DNA from: Dastarcus helophoroides
Lineage: Eukaryota > Arthropoda > Insecta > Coleoptera > Bothrideridae
Reading direction: 5' to 3'
Length of the DNA: 64,000 bases
Assembly: GCA_028583605.1 (NCBI GenBank)
Contig: CM053327.1
Span: forward strand, 36,143,126 to 36,207,125
How positions within the stretch are numbered: the first letter of the stretch is position 1; every line of letters begins with the position of its first letter. The notes under the pieces are model-generated. The model was given only the letters and a program-made list of their open reading frames with translations. It made no database searches and was not told the origin of the DNA. The position numbers were made by a program, and so were the translations under genes. Of this stretch, positions 35,501 to 48,321 are shown piece after piece.

Positions 35501-38350
35501 GTCGAGATTTTTATAAACATAATACATCTTATTTTAAAGAATTTTGAAAAAATTTGAAGAATAAGACGAATTTTGAGAAATGTGAAATTTTCAGAAAGTT
35601 AAATTTAGAAAAAATCAGAAAAAGCCACATTGTACTGAAATGAATTCTTGAAAAAATGATTGTTGACAAATATCGTTAAAATGTCGAAAAAAAGGGAGGA
35701 AGTTTCTAAGAAAAAACTTAGAATTTTCAAAAGAATGTTCTATTTTGAGAAATAAAATACGAGAATTTTCAAGAATAAATCGTAGAGAAGAATTTTGAGA
35801 GAAAAACTCAATATGGGAAAAGTCAAAATTTTTAGAAAACCAAATTTTAAATAAAACTCGAACCTTTCGAGAAAACTCGAAAAATGTTGAACATTCGAAA
35901 AATATCAAAATATCTTTAAAGATCGAATTCTGTGAAATAAGTCGCAATTTTCATAAAAAGTCGAAATTTTGAGAAGTTACCCTGTAAATGGAGATTTTTA
36001 TAAACATAAAACATCTACTTTTGAAGTACAAGTCATAATTTCGAGAATAAGACGAAATTTTGAGGAAATATGGAATTTTCCAGAAAGTCAAATGAAAAAA
36101 AAAAACAGAAAAAGCCGAATATTGCTGAAATGAATCTTGAAAAACACAATGATTGTTGAAAAGTATCGACGAAATGTCGAAAAAGTGTGGAAACTCCTAA
36201 AAGGAAACTTGGAATTTCCAAAAGAAAATTCAATTTTGACAGAAAATAAGGAGAATTTTCGAGAATAAAACGTAATTTCGAAAGACGAATTTCGAGAGGA
36301 AAACTGAATATTGGTAAAGCCGAAATTTTTAGAAAACCAAATTTAAAATAAAACTCCAACCTTTCGGAAAAACTCTAAGAATGTTGAAAATTCGAAAAAT
36401 GCCAAGATATTTTTGAAAATCGAGTTTTGTGAAAAAAAGTCGCAATTTTCACAAAAAGTCGAAATTTTGAGAAACTATTTCAGTGTAAGTGGAAATTTTT
36501 ATAAACATAAAACATCTCATTTTAAAGTACAGGTCAAAATTTCGAGAATAAGACGAATTTTGAGAAATATGGAATTTTCAGAATGTAAAATTTAAAAAAT
36601 AATAAGAAAAAGCCAAATATTTCAGAACCGAATTTTAAAAAACTTAATGATTGTTGAAAAATATCATCGAAATGTCGAAAAAGTGTCGAAATTTCTAAAA
36701 GAAAACTTGGAATTTTCAAAAGAAAGTACAATTTTGAGAGAAAAAAAGGAGAATTTTCAAGAATAAATCGTAATTTCGAAAGAGACGAATTTCGAGAGGA
36801 AAACTCAATACTGAGAAAATCGAAATTTTTATAAAACCAAATTTAAAATAAAACTCCAATCTTTCGAGAAAACTCGAAAAGTGTTGAAAATTCGAAAAAT
36901 GTGAAACTATCTCGAGATCGAGATCGAGTTTTGTAAAAAAAGTCGCAATTTTCAAAAAAAGTGTCTAATTTTGAGAAAAAAAAACCTCAATTTTCAGTTT
37001 TCTCCCTTATTTATGTAGTTACTTTATATATAAGGCGAATTTTGAGATAAAAGTTAAAATGTCGGAAATCAAATTTTAAAAATCGAAATTTTTAAGAGGA
37101 AAAGTGACGGAATTTTGAAAGAAAAAATGATTTTTGAGGGAAGAGTCCAAAATATAGAATTTTGAGAATAAACCCGAAATTATGAAAAGGACGAATTTAA
37201 ACTAATTTTAAATGAAATAGTCGAAATCTCAGAAAAGTTAGCTATCGAATTTTGAAATAAAAATTTCGAGAATCAGGCAAAATTTAAGAAACCAGTCAAC
37301 ATTTTTGAAAAGTGATATTGTAAAGGATCGAAAATCTTCAGAGAAGTCCGATGTTGAGATTAAATAACGGAATTTGGAAAATAAAACGAAATTTCGAGAA
37401 AAACTACGAAACGGAGAAAAAGGTCGAAATTTTCCGGAGAAGGTCAAATGTTAAGAAAAAGGTACAATTTTGAAAATGGTCCTTTATGAAGATAAACGAA
37501 TTTTGGAGAAAAAAAATCAAATTAAATAAAAAACAAATTTCGAAAAAAAAAATGTTTGTATTTCCAGGAACATACATAGACGAATTTTGAAAAAAATATC
37601 GAATTTTCGAACTTTGAAAAAAATATCAAATTTTCGATTTTTTTAAAATTCGTTTTCATTTCTGGAAATTTAGATTTTTTCCTCGGATTTTTGAAAAACA
37701 AAGACTGATTTATAAAATTGAAAATTTAGAAAAAAAGCTTGAAATTTAGTAAAGACTTGAAATTTCCCAGAAGAGTCAAATTTTATCGAAATTTTGAAAA
37801 AAAGCCAAATTTTGGGGAAAATAAGATTTCTCGAATTTTGTCTCGACTGTTCCAATCAGACGCGGGCGATTTTCCCCATCATAAGTCAGAAAATGTCCAA
37901 TAAACATCGAAATTTAAAAAAAACAAATTGGACCACAAAGCTATATTTGATTAAGCGATTTTTTTCGACATTTTTGTTCCTTTACAAAATTTTCACAAAA
38001 TCATCAAAATTTCCAGATAACTAATTTTAGTTTTTTATCAAAAGTCGACTAAATTTCGAGGAAAAAGACAAATCTTGATAAGTCGAAATTTTCGTAAAAT
38101 TAAAATTTAAAGAAAAGTCGAAATTTTCGGAGAAAAACGAATTTTGAGAAATGGTGAAATTTCGAAAGAAAGGACGATGAATTTTGAGATACAAATTTGT
38201 AATTTTGGATTCTGATAAGAAAAGTGGAATTTTAGGAATAAAAAATTTCAAAAGAGAGACAAGTTTGGTGAAAAGAGAGTTAAGTCGAAATTTCGATAAC
38301 TCATGGAAAGGACGAATTTTGCAGAAATGAATATCTTTTAAAAAAAGCAT

Positions 38351-40388
38351 CCTCAGTTGAATTTGTCTAGCTGCATAAGCCAGGGGGGGAAGGGGAAACT
38401 GTCCTACCCTGGCCTACTCTAGCTAGAGAGCAATAGACCAAATTAAATAATTATTACTTATTTGACATTTTATCCAAATTTTCTTGTGTTATAATTAAAA
38501 AATAAAGAAATGTCTATTTTCAAATGAGCACCTTTTTCTACAATCAATCCCAATATTTATGGAACTGATTGTATTGATAATTGAAATACAAATTTTGTCC
38601 CTTGAAATCAAGAAAGATTAAAAAACACAACAAAGGTTGCTCTAAAGCGTTTCGACAGCCAAGCTATAATCTTCAGAGAAATAATCAAATTGTATTAATG
38701 TCACAGGTAAAAAGCATTCATTCGCAATGAGTCGATGGCTAACAAAGATTGTCTCCGATCGCGTTAAAATGTTTGATTCCAACCGCAATTACTGCATTGC
38801 GTGCAATTTAATAAACCAATGCTAACTCCGAAAATTTTTAGGTAAATGAAATAATGCAAAAAAAATTGATCTGCATTTTATCCTTCGGCTAAATTAGGTT
38901 TTATATAAAAAAATTAATGCTATATGGATCAAAAAGCCTACTTTAAAATCGAGTTTTATAAACATCGATAATCCTCCCTCCTGACTGGCGAAGAATCTGT
39001 TTGGACAACCAGGTAATTATTTCATTTGCAGGAATAGCAGGCTGAAAATAGTTTTTTTTCTCAGTTCATTCCCCTCGTGCAAACGGAGACTTGTTCAATG
39101 CAGCAAATGGCCCATCTTGCGATTATTTTCATTAAAATCGTCTGATTCAGCCGGCGAGTCTATGAATTTCCCAGATTAGAATGAATAAAGGGTTAATCTC
39201 GAGCTCGACTGTGGTATTAATTAAGAAATAATTTATTTATCGCGATTGGCCTTATCTCGAATTAAGAGCCCAGATATAGCGCATGGTAATGACTCTTGGT
39301 TATTCACCTTGATAATTAATAGCTGACTTTATGCTGGCGCTCCTTTATTTTTGCACTGTTCAGGTGAAATATAAGAAATTTGTTTCTTTTTGTCCCTTTT
39401 CCCCAGTACTATGTTTATTGTTTGTGTATGTATATAAAAGACAAACACCACTTACCTCGTCATTTATTGAAATTGAAATAAGTACTTCATCTGACGAGAC
39501 CATCGCCTAAGAAAAGATTTTTTCGAGACTCAGTCCCTAAGGGGGTGAAAATATGTATCAAATCTTAGATGCGATGATTTAGTCACTTCTGAGAATCAAG
39601 TGGAGATCTCAATTTAATTTTTAAATATTAAATTCTAGGGCTAGAGAAAAGTGAAAATTCTAAATGTTTTTTTTTCAAATTAGGAAAATTAGGGAAACTA
39701 GAAAAAATTAAATCATGAAGCAGATACGTTTTAAATAAGTTAAAGGTTAATCTCAACTTAATCCCTCTCCCAACAAATTTTAATCCTTGTGATATTTATT
39801 TAATTATACTAGATAGTTCTCTTATGCAAATTCGAATACACTTACTACCTTGTTACGTTTAGTTGTCCACATCCTATAATTAACTTTAAAATGAAACATT
39901 TTATCCCTATACGGCCATATTGGACATATAAATTATAATGACATAGATTATTGGCTTCGCGCCATGAATATATTCTTTGTATATAGTAAACGTGCATCGT
40001 TATCAGCATTGATAATTTCCTGCTGTTGATGGCGTCGATATGGTCACTTTGAAATCACCAGTTCATAAGCTAACTGATGCGTATGAATTTAATTGGGGTG
40101 AATTTCACATATTACAGTGTCAGGACAATTTGCAGAATTATTAAATCAAATTGTAAATAAATTTCATTCGGGGGTGATTCCCCGCTAAAACGATGCTTAT
40201 GCAACCAGTCGCACTTTCATATGTTTACTCATCTTTGGTAATTATCAAATAGCGACAACGGTTTGCATATTTTGCCTAACATTTTCCTCCATGGTGTCCT
40301 CTGTGACCCCGCAAGAATTAACAAAAAATAATTTTCAAAGAACTTCCCAAAAGTAATTCTTAAGCAGGAATTACGTAAAGTAATTCTT
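38351..40388. other. Mostly non-repetitive sequence without genes
   Basis: Contains foldback copy E (38579-38688) and a short scrap at 39500-39590 (cagtccctaagggggtgaaa) of the family seen at 49140. No exon is recognised. Confidence 0.45.
38579..38688 (-). mobile_element. Foldback family 1, copy E (single arm)
   Basis: Starts at attgaaatacaaattttgtc and ends inside the hammerhead region at cttcagagaaataatcaa. It is flanked by attgtattgat (38568-38578) and attgtattaat (38689-38699), 10 of 11 identical. The ribozyme copy is decayed (aaagcg for aacgcg, and a broken stem II). Confidence 0.75.
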
Positions 40389-40399
40389 AAACAAGTTTT

Positions 40400-40490
40400 T
40401 TTTTGGTGGAACGGACTGATCCTTGATTATCTTCAAAAATTGAAATACAAATCTTGTCCCTTTGGTTTCAGGGGACAAGATTTGTATTTC
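40400..40490 (-). mobile_element. Foldback family 1, copy F (91 bp, minimal)
   Basis: Only the outer parts of both arms remain: tggtggaacggactgatcc to aatcttgtccc, then tttggtttcaggggacaag to ttgtatttc. It is flanked by an exact 11-bp duplication aaacaagtttt (40389-40399 and 40491-40501). The ribozyme region is absent, yet the element was inserted in this form. Confidence 0.82.
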
Positions 40491-40820
40491 AAACAAGTTT
40501 TATTTAAAAATCATTGTCAACCAAGATTTACCTGCACATAACTCTCGTAGAAGAATTATCTAAAGTAATTCTCCAATGAGAATTATCGAAATAATTCTTA
40601 AAGAAAAATGATATAAACGTAAATGTTAAACCAGAATTATAAAAAAACAATTATAATATGTATTAAACCGGAATTAGAAAAACTAATTCTCAAACGAGAA
40701 TTTGAAATTAAAAATAATTCTTCCAAGAGCATTATCCACAAAATAGTCTCCAAAAAAATTGTCTAAACCTAATTCTTAAAGGAGAATTGCCTAAAAATAA
40801 CTCTGAAAGTTTCTTAAAGT

Positions 40821-40961
40821 ATCTCTCTCAAGATGATAACTTAGCTATCGAAACGGGTTAGAACAACTGTTGTTGTGTTTTTGAACCTTTCTTACTTTCA
40901 GGGGACAAGATTTGTATATCAATTTTCGAAGATAACAAAGAACCAGTCTGTTCCACCAAAA
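40821..40961 (+). mobile_element. Foldback family 1, copy G (right half)
   Basis: Runs from atctctctcaagatgat through gaaacgggttagaac to the complete terminus tgttccaccaaaa. The hammerhead-like motif is decayed in the first core and in stem III. No flanking duplication was recognised. Confidence 0.7.
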
Positions 40962-43107
40962 ATTATTTAAACATAATCCTAAAATTGGATTTATTAAATT
41001 CAGATTTAATAATTCCTTATTAATTCGGAATTAACCAAAGATATTCTCAAACGAGAATGGTCCACAAATAATTTTCACATGAAAATTACCTTGAAATAAT
41101 TCTGAAACAGGAATTAACTAAAAATCATCTTGATTCATTTTACTTAGGCTATAATTCTCAAAGAACAATTATCTAAAAATAATTTTCCGACGAGAATTAT
41201 CTCAAATAATTCTCCGACGAGAATTATCTCATATAATTCTCAGAGCAAATCATCTGAAATAATTCTCCGTACGAGAATTATCTCACATAATTCTCCGACG
41301 AAAATTATCTCAAATAATTTTCCGACGAGAATTATCTCAAAATAATTCTTAAACTAAAATGATTCAAACATTAATTTTAAATCAGAATTATCAAAAATAA
41401 TTCAAACATTTATTAAACCAGGATGACCTGAAGAAGGATCAAATAATAAATATATAAAAATAATCCTTTCAAGGGAATTACTTACACATAATTTATTCTA
41501 AAACAAACAAAATTACCCAAAAATTATTTCCGAAATGATAATAGGCTAAATATTAAACGAGAATTACCTAAACATAATTTATAAACCGGAATTATCAAAA
41601 CTGATTTTAATAATTCTTGAACAAGAATAACGTAAAAAAATTCTCAAGATAGAATTGGTTGCAAATAATGTTCACAAAAGAATTATCTAAAACTCCACTG
41701 CAACTGACAATTACATGGACATAATTCTAGAAGGAGAATTACATGGACATAATTCTGGAAGGAGAATTACATAGACATAATTCTGGAAGGAGAATTATAA
41801 AAAATAATTCTTAGAGAAGAATAGCCCTAAGATTACTTCTTAAAGGAGAAATTATCTAAATATAATTCTCAAACCGAAATTATCAAACTCAATTCTAAAA
41901 CAAGAATTACCTAAAGTAATTCTTAAACAAAAATAATTCTCACAAGAGAATTACCAAAAAATAATTCTCACAAGAGAATTACCAAAAAAAATTCTCAAGC
42001 AAGAACTATTAAAACTTCTTTTTATAATTCTTATAGATGAATCACCCCGATGAATTACCCAAAGTAATTCTCAAACGAAAATCATCTAAAAATAATTCTC
42101 ACAAAAGAATTACCAAAAAATAATTCTCAAGCAAGAACTATTAAAACTTCTTTTGATAATTCTTATAGATGAATTACCCAAAGTAATTCTCAAACGAAAA
42201 TCATCTAAAAATGATTCTCACAAGAGAATTACCAAAAAATAATTCTCAAGCAAGAACTACTAAAACTTCCTTTGATAATTCTTATAGATGAATTACCCAA
42301 AGTAATTCTCAAACGAAAATGATCTAAACATAATTCTCTGAAGAGAATTACCAAAAAATAATTCTCAAGCAAGAACTATTAGAACTTCTTTTGATAATTT
42401 TTATAGATTAATTAGCCAGATGAATTACCCAAAGTAATTCTCCAACTAAAATCATCTAAAAATGATTCTCACAAGAGAATTACCAAAAAATAATTCTCAA
42501 GCAAGAACTAATAAAACTTCTTTTGATAATTCCTATAGATGAATTACCCAAAGTAATTCTCAAACGAAAATCATCTAAAAATAATTCTCACAAGAGAATT
42601 ACCAAAAAATAATTCTCAAGCAAGAACTATTAAAACTTCTTTTGATAATTTTTATAGATTAATTAGCCAGATGAATTACCCAAAGTAATTCTCAACCGAA
42701 AATCATCTAAAAATAATTCTTACAAGAGAATTACCAGAAAATAATTCTCAAGCAAGAACTACTAAAACTTCTTTTGATAATTTTTATAGATGAATTACCC
42801 AGATGAATTACCCAAAATAATTATCAAACGAAAATCATCTAAAAATAATTCTCACAAGAGAATTATCAAAAAATAATTCTCAAGCAAGAACTATTAAAAC
42901 TTCTTTTAATAATTCTTATAGATGAATCACCCAGATGAATTACCCAAAGTAGTTCTTAAACGAAAATCATCTAAAAATAATTCTCACAAAAGAATTACCA
43001 AAAAATAATTCTCAAGCAAGAACTATTAAAACTTCTTTTGATAATTCTTACAGATGAATTACCCAAAGTAATTTTGAAACGAACATCATCTAAAAATAAT
43101 TCTCTTC

Positions 43108-43310
43108 TGTCTAGGGAGGCTCTTTTTTCTATAGAACTTCCAAGCTATGGAACTCGTTATCGAACCGAATTTTCCCCAAAAATTACAATCTATCCTTGTT
43201 TAAAAAGCGGTTCATCACCATCTATCCTTGTTTCCGTATCCTACTCGCGCTGCTTTGAAGGTATAATAGGGTTATCCTTTGCGAGTGGATAGAAAATGAA
43301 AAAAACAGGA
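43108..43310 (+). pseudogene. LINE family A 3'-end fragment
   Basis: The words ctatagaacttccaagctat, ggaactcgttatcgaa and caccatctatccttgttt match the 3' region at 19740-19850 and, inverted, at 24120-24250. It ends in an A-rich stretch (gaaaatgaaaaaaaca). It is inserted into the TAATTCTC domain. Confidence 0.8.
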
Positions 43311-43998
43311 ATTCTGGATCTGCACATTTTACCCTTGATTGCAAAGTGAATTTTAATTCCGTTCTTCGTCACGAATGTCAAATGCTTTCACAAGTCATTT
43401 AAGGCTTTTATTAAATTTTATAAATCTTCTACCTTACAGTCATATGGTCATCGTTCTCTGTTGCAGCAATCGATAGAAGCAAGCTTTTTGGAGGCGCCGA
43501 TATCGCTGGAATAATGCGAGATATTTTGAGATTTCCTGGTTGGTCCCCCTAATCTCTATCCATCTAACTTTGTTGATTGGATTATTGAATGTCGTACGCT
43601 TAGCGACATCTCCTAATTACCTTTAGGTATTTCATTAGCACATACCAAACTACATTGCGAATCTCAGATCGAGTTTGGCATTATTCTTGTGCCGATGCAG
43701 GATCTTAGATAAAACACCCTCTCACAGGATCTTATAAGCGTAATTATTTTAATTAATGGGGGCTCCTTGGATGCCACTGTAAAATAGCAGGTATTTATTA
43801 TTTGGTTTTCAAGTCGTATGAATATTGCGGAATCTATCAGCGATTTCAAGTCATTTCGTTTTCCGAGTAGAATCTCTAATCAAAGACGAAAGATGTTCTC
43901 TCTAAAAGTAAGGAAAATTTTAAAGCAGTGGGGCGAAGCAAAAGCTGATTGCTATTTAACATATAAGTCAGCGAGAGAATTTTACCCTAGGATGTCAA
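43311..43998. other. Unassigned insert between LINE fragment and resumed array
   Basis: Normal-composition sequence with no repeat words of the surrounding domain and no recognised coding content. It may have come in with the LINE fragment (3' transduction or a second insertion). Confidence 0.4.
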
Positions 43999-44644
43999 CA
44001 AATAATTCTCAAACGAAAATGTATCTAGAAATAATTCTCAGATGAGAATTACTTATAGAAAAATAATTCTCAAGTTAGAATTAGTTATAGAAAAATAATT
44101 CTCAAATGGGAATTATCTGAAAATAATTTTCAAGGAAGGATAATCTAACAATGATTTTATCAAACGAGAATTAGCTATATTTTAAATGAAAATGATTTGC
44201 AATAATTCTCGAACGCGGATTGCTCAAAAATAATTCTCAAACGATAATTATTAGGAGAAATAATTCTCAAATTCATAATTATCTAGAGAAACAATTCTCA
44301 AATAAAAATTATCCGAAAATAATTCCTAGGAAAAAATTATTATACGTAAATAAACGAAACGTTTTTTCTAAACAAGATTTTTTTGAAAATATTTCTCGAA
44401 CGACAATTAGCAAAAATAATTCCCAAATAGGAATTACTTGAATATATTCTTCAAAGACGAATTATATATAATAATTCTTAATAACGATATTACCAAAAAT
44501 AATTTTCCAAATGAAGATTACCTAACAATAATTCTTAAAAGAAAATTACCTAAATATAAGTTTTCTAACGAGAATTATCTAAAAATAATTCTTAAACAAG
44601 AATTAACTAAATATACTTATCAAAGCAAAAATAACTAAACCTAT

Positions 44645-47600
44645 AACTGGCAAATTCGCTTCGTCTCCTTATTCTTACTAATATATAAATGCGAAAGTGT
44701 GTTTGTTTGTCTGTTTGCCCATCTGTTTGTCCGCCTATTTGTCCGTCTGTTTGTACGCTTCAGTGTTGTCAGATTTAGTGGACTTTCTCGATGTTCTGCT
44801 CTCGTGCATATGGCACGACTCATTTTCTATGTAAATAAATTCAAAACCTCGGCAATGACAACATGACGATGGCGTCATCGAACGAATGAGGGTCCAAAAT
44901 TAATGTCGCTTTGCAGGTGGGATTCTTTTAGAGGTAGTCTGACAGTTTGACAACTTGACATAACGACGTATTAGGGCGCATCTTCTGCTCTTCTCGGCTT
45001 CTCTGCGGTGATAGTTGCCAAATTTCTCGTATTTTACGGGTTCTTCCATATTTTGGTAAATCAGTATTTGGAATGAAATCTCCCGTATTTTAAAGAGTGC
45101 GACGGTAACACATATTTAATAAATAGGAAAGCATATTTTAGTCGGCAGTACCATCTAGTGCAGAGACAAAAAAAACATTTAAACAAATAAATTGATCCGA
45201 CGATTCCAGTAAGTTCACCTCGTCTTCTTATTCTTATTAATATATAAATGCGACAGTGTGTTTATCTGTCTGTTTATATGCTTCTACGTTGTCAGATTTC
45301 GCGCACTTTCTCGATTTTCTACTCTCGAGGATATGGCACGAATCATTTTCTACGTAAATAAATGCAAAACTTGACAATGACAACACAATAGCGGCGTCAT
45401 CTAACGATGAGGGTTTAAAATTAATGTTACTTTGCAGGTAGGATTCTTTTAGAGGTAGTCTCATAGTTTGACAGCTTGAGATAACGTAATAGGGTGCATC
45501 TCCTCCTCTTCTCGGCTTCTCTTCGGTGATAGTTGCCAGATTTCTCGTATTTTACGGGTTTTTCCATATTTTCGTAAATCAGTATTTGGAATGAAATCTC
45601 CCATATTTTAAAGAGTGCAACGGTAACACATATTTCATAAATAGGAAAGCATATTTGATCAGCAGTAGCATCTAGTGTAGAGACAAATAAAAACATTAAA
45701 ACAAATAAATTGATCCGACGATTCAAGAAATTAACTTCGTCTTCTTGTTCTTATTTATTGTAAATGCAAAAGTGTGTTTGTCTGTCTGTTTGTATGCTTC
45801 AATGTTATCAGATTTCGCGCACTTTCTCGATTTTCTACGTCCACGCCTATGACACGAATCATTTTCTATGTAAATAAATGCAAAACTTGACAGTGACAAC
45901 ACAACAGTGGCGTGATCCAACAATGAGGATTTAAAATTAATGTTACTTTGCAGGAAGGATTCTTTAAGAGGCAGTCTGACAGTTTGACAGCTGGAGATAA
46001 CGTGATAGGGCGCATCTCCTCCTCTTTTCGGCTTCTCTGCGGTGATAGTTGCCAGATTTCTCGTATTTTACGGGTTCTTCCATATTTTGGTAAATCAGTA
46101 TTTGGAATGAAATCTCCCGTATTTTAAAGAGTGCAACGGCAACACCTATTTCATAAATAGGAAAGCATATTTGATCGACAGTACCATCTAGTGCAGAGAG
46201 AAATAAAAATATTAAAACAAATAAATTGATCCGTCAATTCAAGAAATTCACTTCGTCTCCTTATCCTTATTAATATATAAAGTGTGTTTGTCTGTCTGTT
46301 TGTTTGTTTGTTTCAATGTTGTCAGATTTCGCGCACTTTCGCGATTTTCTACTCCCACGCCTATGACACGAATCATTTTCTATGTACATAAATTCAAAAC
46401 TTGACAATGACAACACAACAGCGGCGTCATCCAACGATGAGGGTCCAAAATTAACGTAGCTTTGCAGATGGGACTCTTTTAAAGGTAGTCCAACAATTTG
46501 ACAACTTGACATAACGTGTTAGGGCGCATCTCCTCCTCTTCTCGGCTTCTCTCCGGTGATAGTTGCCAGATTTCTCATATTTTAAGAGTTATTCCATATT
46601 TTGGTAAATCCGTATTTAGAATGAAATTTTCTGTATGTTAAGGAGTGCAACGGTAACATATATTTCATAAATAGGAAATCATATTTGATCAGCAGTAGCA
46701 TCTAGTGCAGAGACAAATAAAAACATTAAAACAAATAAATTGATCCAACGGTTCAAGAAATTCACTTCATCTTCTTATTCTTATTTATTATAAATGCGAA
46801 AGTGTGTTTGTCTGTCTGTTTGTATGCTTCAATGTTGTCAGATTTCGCATACTTTCTCGATTTTCTACTCGCACGCCTAGGACACGAATCATTTCTATGT
46901 AAATAAATGCAAAACTTGACAATGACAACACAACAGCGGCGTCATCTAACGATGAGGGTTTAAAATTAATATTACTTTGCAGGTAGGATTCTTTTAGAGG
47001 TAATCTGACAGTTTGACAGCTTGACATAACGTGATAGCGCGCATCTCCTCCTCTTCTCGGCTTCTCTGCGGTGATAGTTGCCATATTTCTCGTATTTTAC
47101 GGGTTTTTCCATATTTTGGTAAATCAGTATTTGGAATGAAATCTCTCGTATTTTAAAGAGTGCCACGGTAACACAAATTTCATAAATAGGAAAGCATATT
47201 TGATCGGCAGTACCATCTAGTGCAGAGAGAAATAAAAGTATTTAAACAAATAGATTAATTCGTCAATTCGAGAAATTCACTTCATCTCCTTATACTTATT
47301 AATATATAAATGCGAAAGTGTGTTTGTCTGTCTGTTTGTATGCTTCAATGTTGTCAGATTTGGCACACTTTCTCGATTTTCTACCCCCACGCCTATGACA
47401 CGAATCATTTTCTATGTAACTAAATGCAAAACTTGACGACGACAACACAACAGCCGCGTGATCCAACGATGAGGGTTTAAAATTAATGTTACTTTGTAGG
47501 TATGATTATTTTAGAGATAGTCTGACAGTTTGACTGCTGCGTATTTTGGAGAGTGCAACGGTAACACAAATTTCATAAATAAGGAAGCATATTTAATCGG

Positions 47601-48321
47601 CAGTACCATCTAGTGCAGAAACAAATAAAAACATTAAAACAAATAAATTGATCCGTCAATTCAAGAAGTTCACTTCGTCTCCTTATCCTCATTAATATAT
47701 AAATGCGAAAGTGTGTTTGTCTATCTGTTTGTACGCTTCAATGTTGTCAGATTTCGCGCACTTTCTCGATGTTCTACTTCCACGCATATGGCACGACTCA
47801 TTTTCTATGTAAATAAGTGCAAAACTTGACAATGACAACACAACAGCGGCGTGAGAGGGTCCAAAATTAATGTAACTTTGCAGGTAGGATGCTTTTAGAG
47901 GCAATTAATGTAACTTTGCAGGGTGGATGCTTTTAGAGGATAGTCTGTCAGTTTGACAGCTTGACATAACGTGGTAGGGTACATCTGCTCCTCTTCACGG
48001 CTTCTCTGCGGTGACAGTTGCCAGATCATCCACATTTTACGGGTTCTTCCATATTTTGATAAATTCGTATTTAGCAAGGAATCTCAAAATTAATAAAAGA
48101 GATCTCTTGCATTTTAAAGAGTGCAACGGTAACACAAACTACATAAGTAAGAAAGCATATTTGATCCACAGCACAAGCGAGACAAACTAAAAACATTAAA
48201 ACAAATAAATTGATCCGTCAATTCAAGAAATTGAAAAACTGTCTTTCACTTTGGACAGTTTTTCTGTTGAATCTCAAATCATTCACTTAAATCCGCAGAC
48301 GAAGTCGCGGGTAATAGTTAG
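44645..48321. mobile_element. Helitron-like element as a ~515-bp tandem array, seven units
   Basis: The phrase gtgtgtttgtctgtctgttt and variants begins near 44696, 45254, 45770, 46277, 46800, 47316 and 47710, each unit continuing through gtcagatttcgcgcacttt, the acaacagcggcgtcatc segment, gcatctcctcctcttctcgg and gaatgaaatctcccgtatt. The right boundary has ccgcagac-gaa-gtcgcgg (48293-48310), a GC hairpin followed by ttag at 48318-48321, comparable to a Helitron 3' end (hairpin then CTRR). No Rep/helicase is present, so it is non-autonomous. The minus-strand frames inside, for example 45427-45726, recur only because the unit is repeated. Confidence 0.7.
48233..48264. repeat. Perfect 11-bp inverted repeat (hairpin)
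   Basis: gaaaaactgtc (48233-48243) and gacagtttttc (48254-48264) are exact inverse complements around a 10-base loop, just before the 3' end of the Helitron-like array. It may be a second subterminal hairpin of that element. Confidence 0.6.

Larger units (their letters stand above)
32150..36990. repeat. Tandem array, ~495-bp unit, about nine copies
   Basis: The phrase ccactgtaagtggagatttt and variants occurs at about 33021, 33513, 34016, 34500, 34973, 35491, 35979 and 36480 (spacing 473-518 bp), followed by ataaacataa and cattttgaagtac. A first partial unit at 32225 is interrupted by foldback copy D. The left units (33.0-34.9 kb) are more alike than the right ones. Confidence 0.85.
31810..38350. 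repeat. A-rich GAAATTTT quasi-repeat tract, 6.5 kb
   Basis: Same word usage as 24600-29480, plus strand A-rich throughout. It contains the ~495-bp tandem array and foldback copy D. All open frames in it are low complexity. Confidence 0.75.
40340..44640. repeat. Palindromic TAATTCTC-type repeat domain, part 1
   Basis: Dense short hairpin words of the form aattctcaaacgagaatt and variants. From about 41990 to 43107 they form a 118-138-bp tandem unit marked by aattctcaagcaagaacta (about 41994, 42123, 42241, 42361, 42491, 42609, 42740, 42871, 43009) with gatgaattacccaaagtaa. It is interrupted by foldback copies F and G and by the insert at 43108-43998. Confidence 0.85.
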
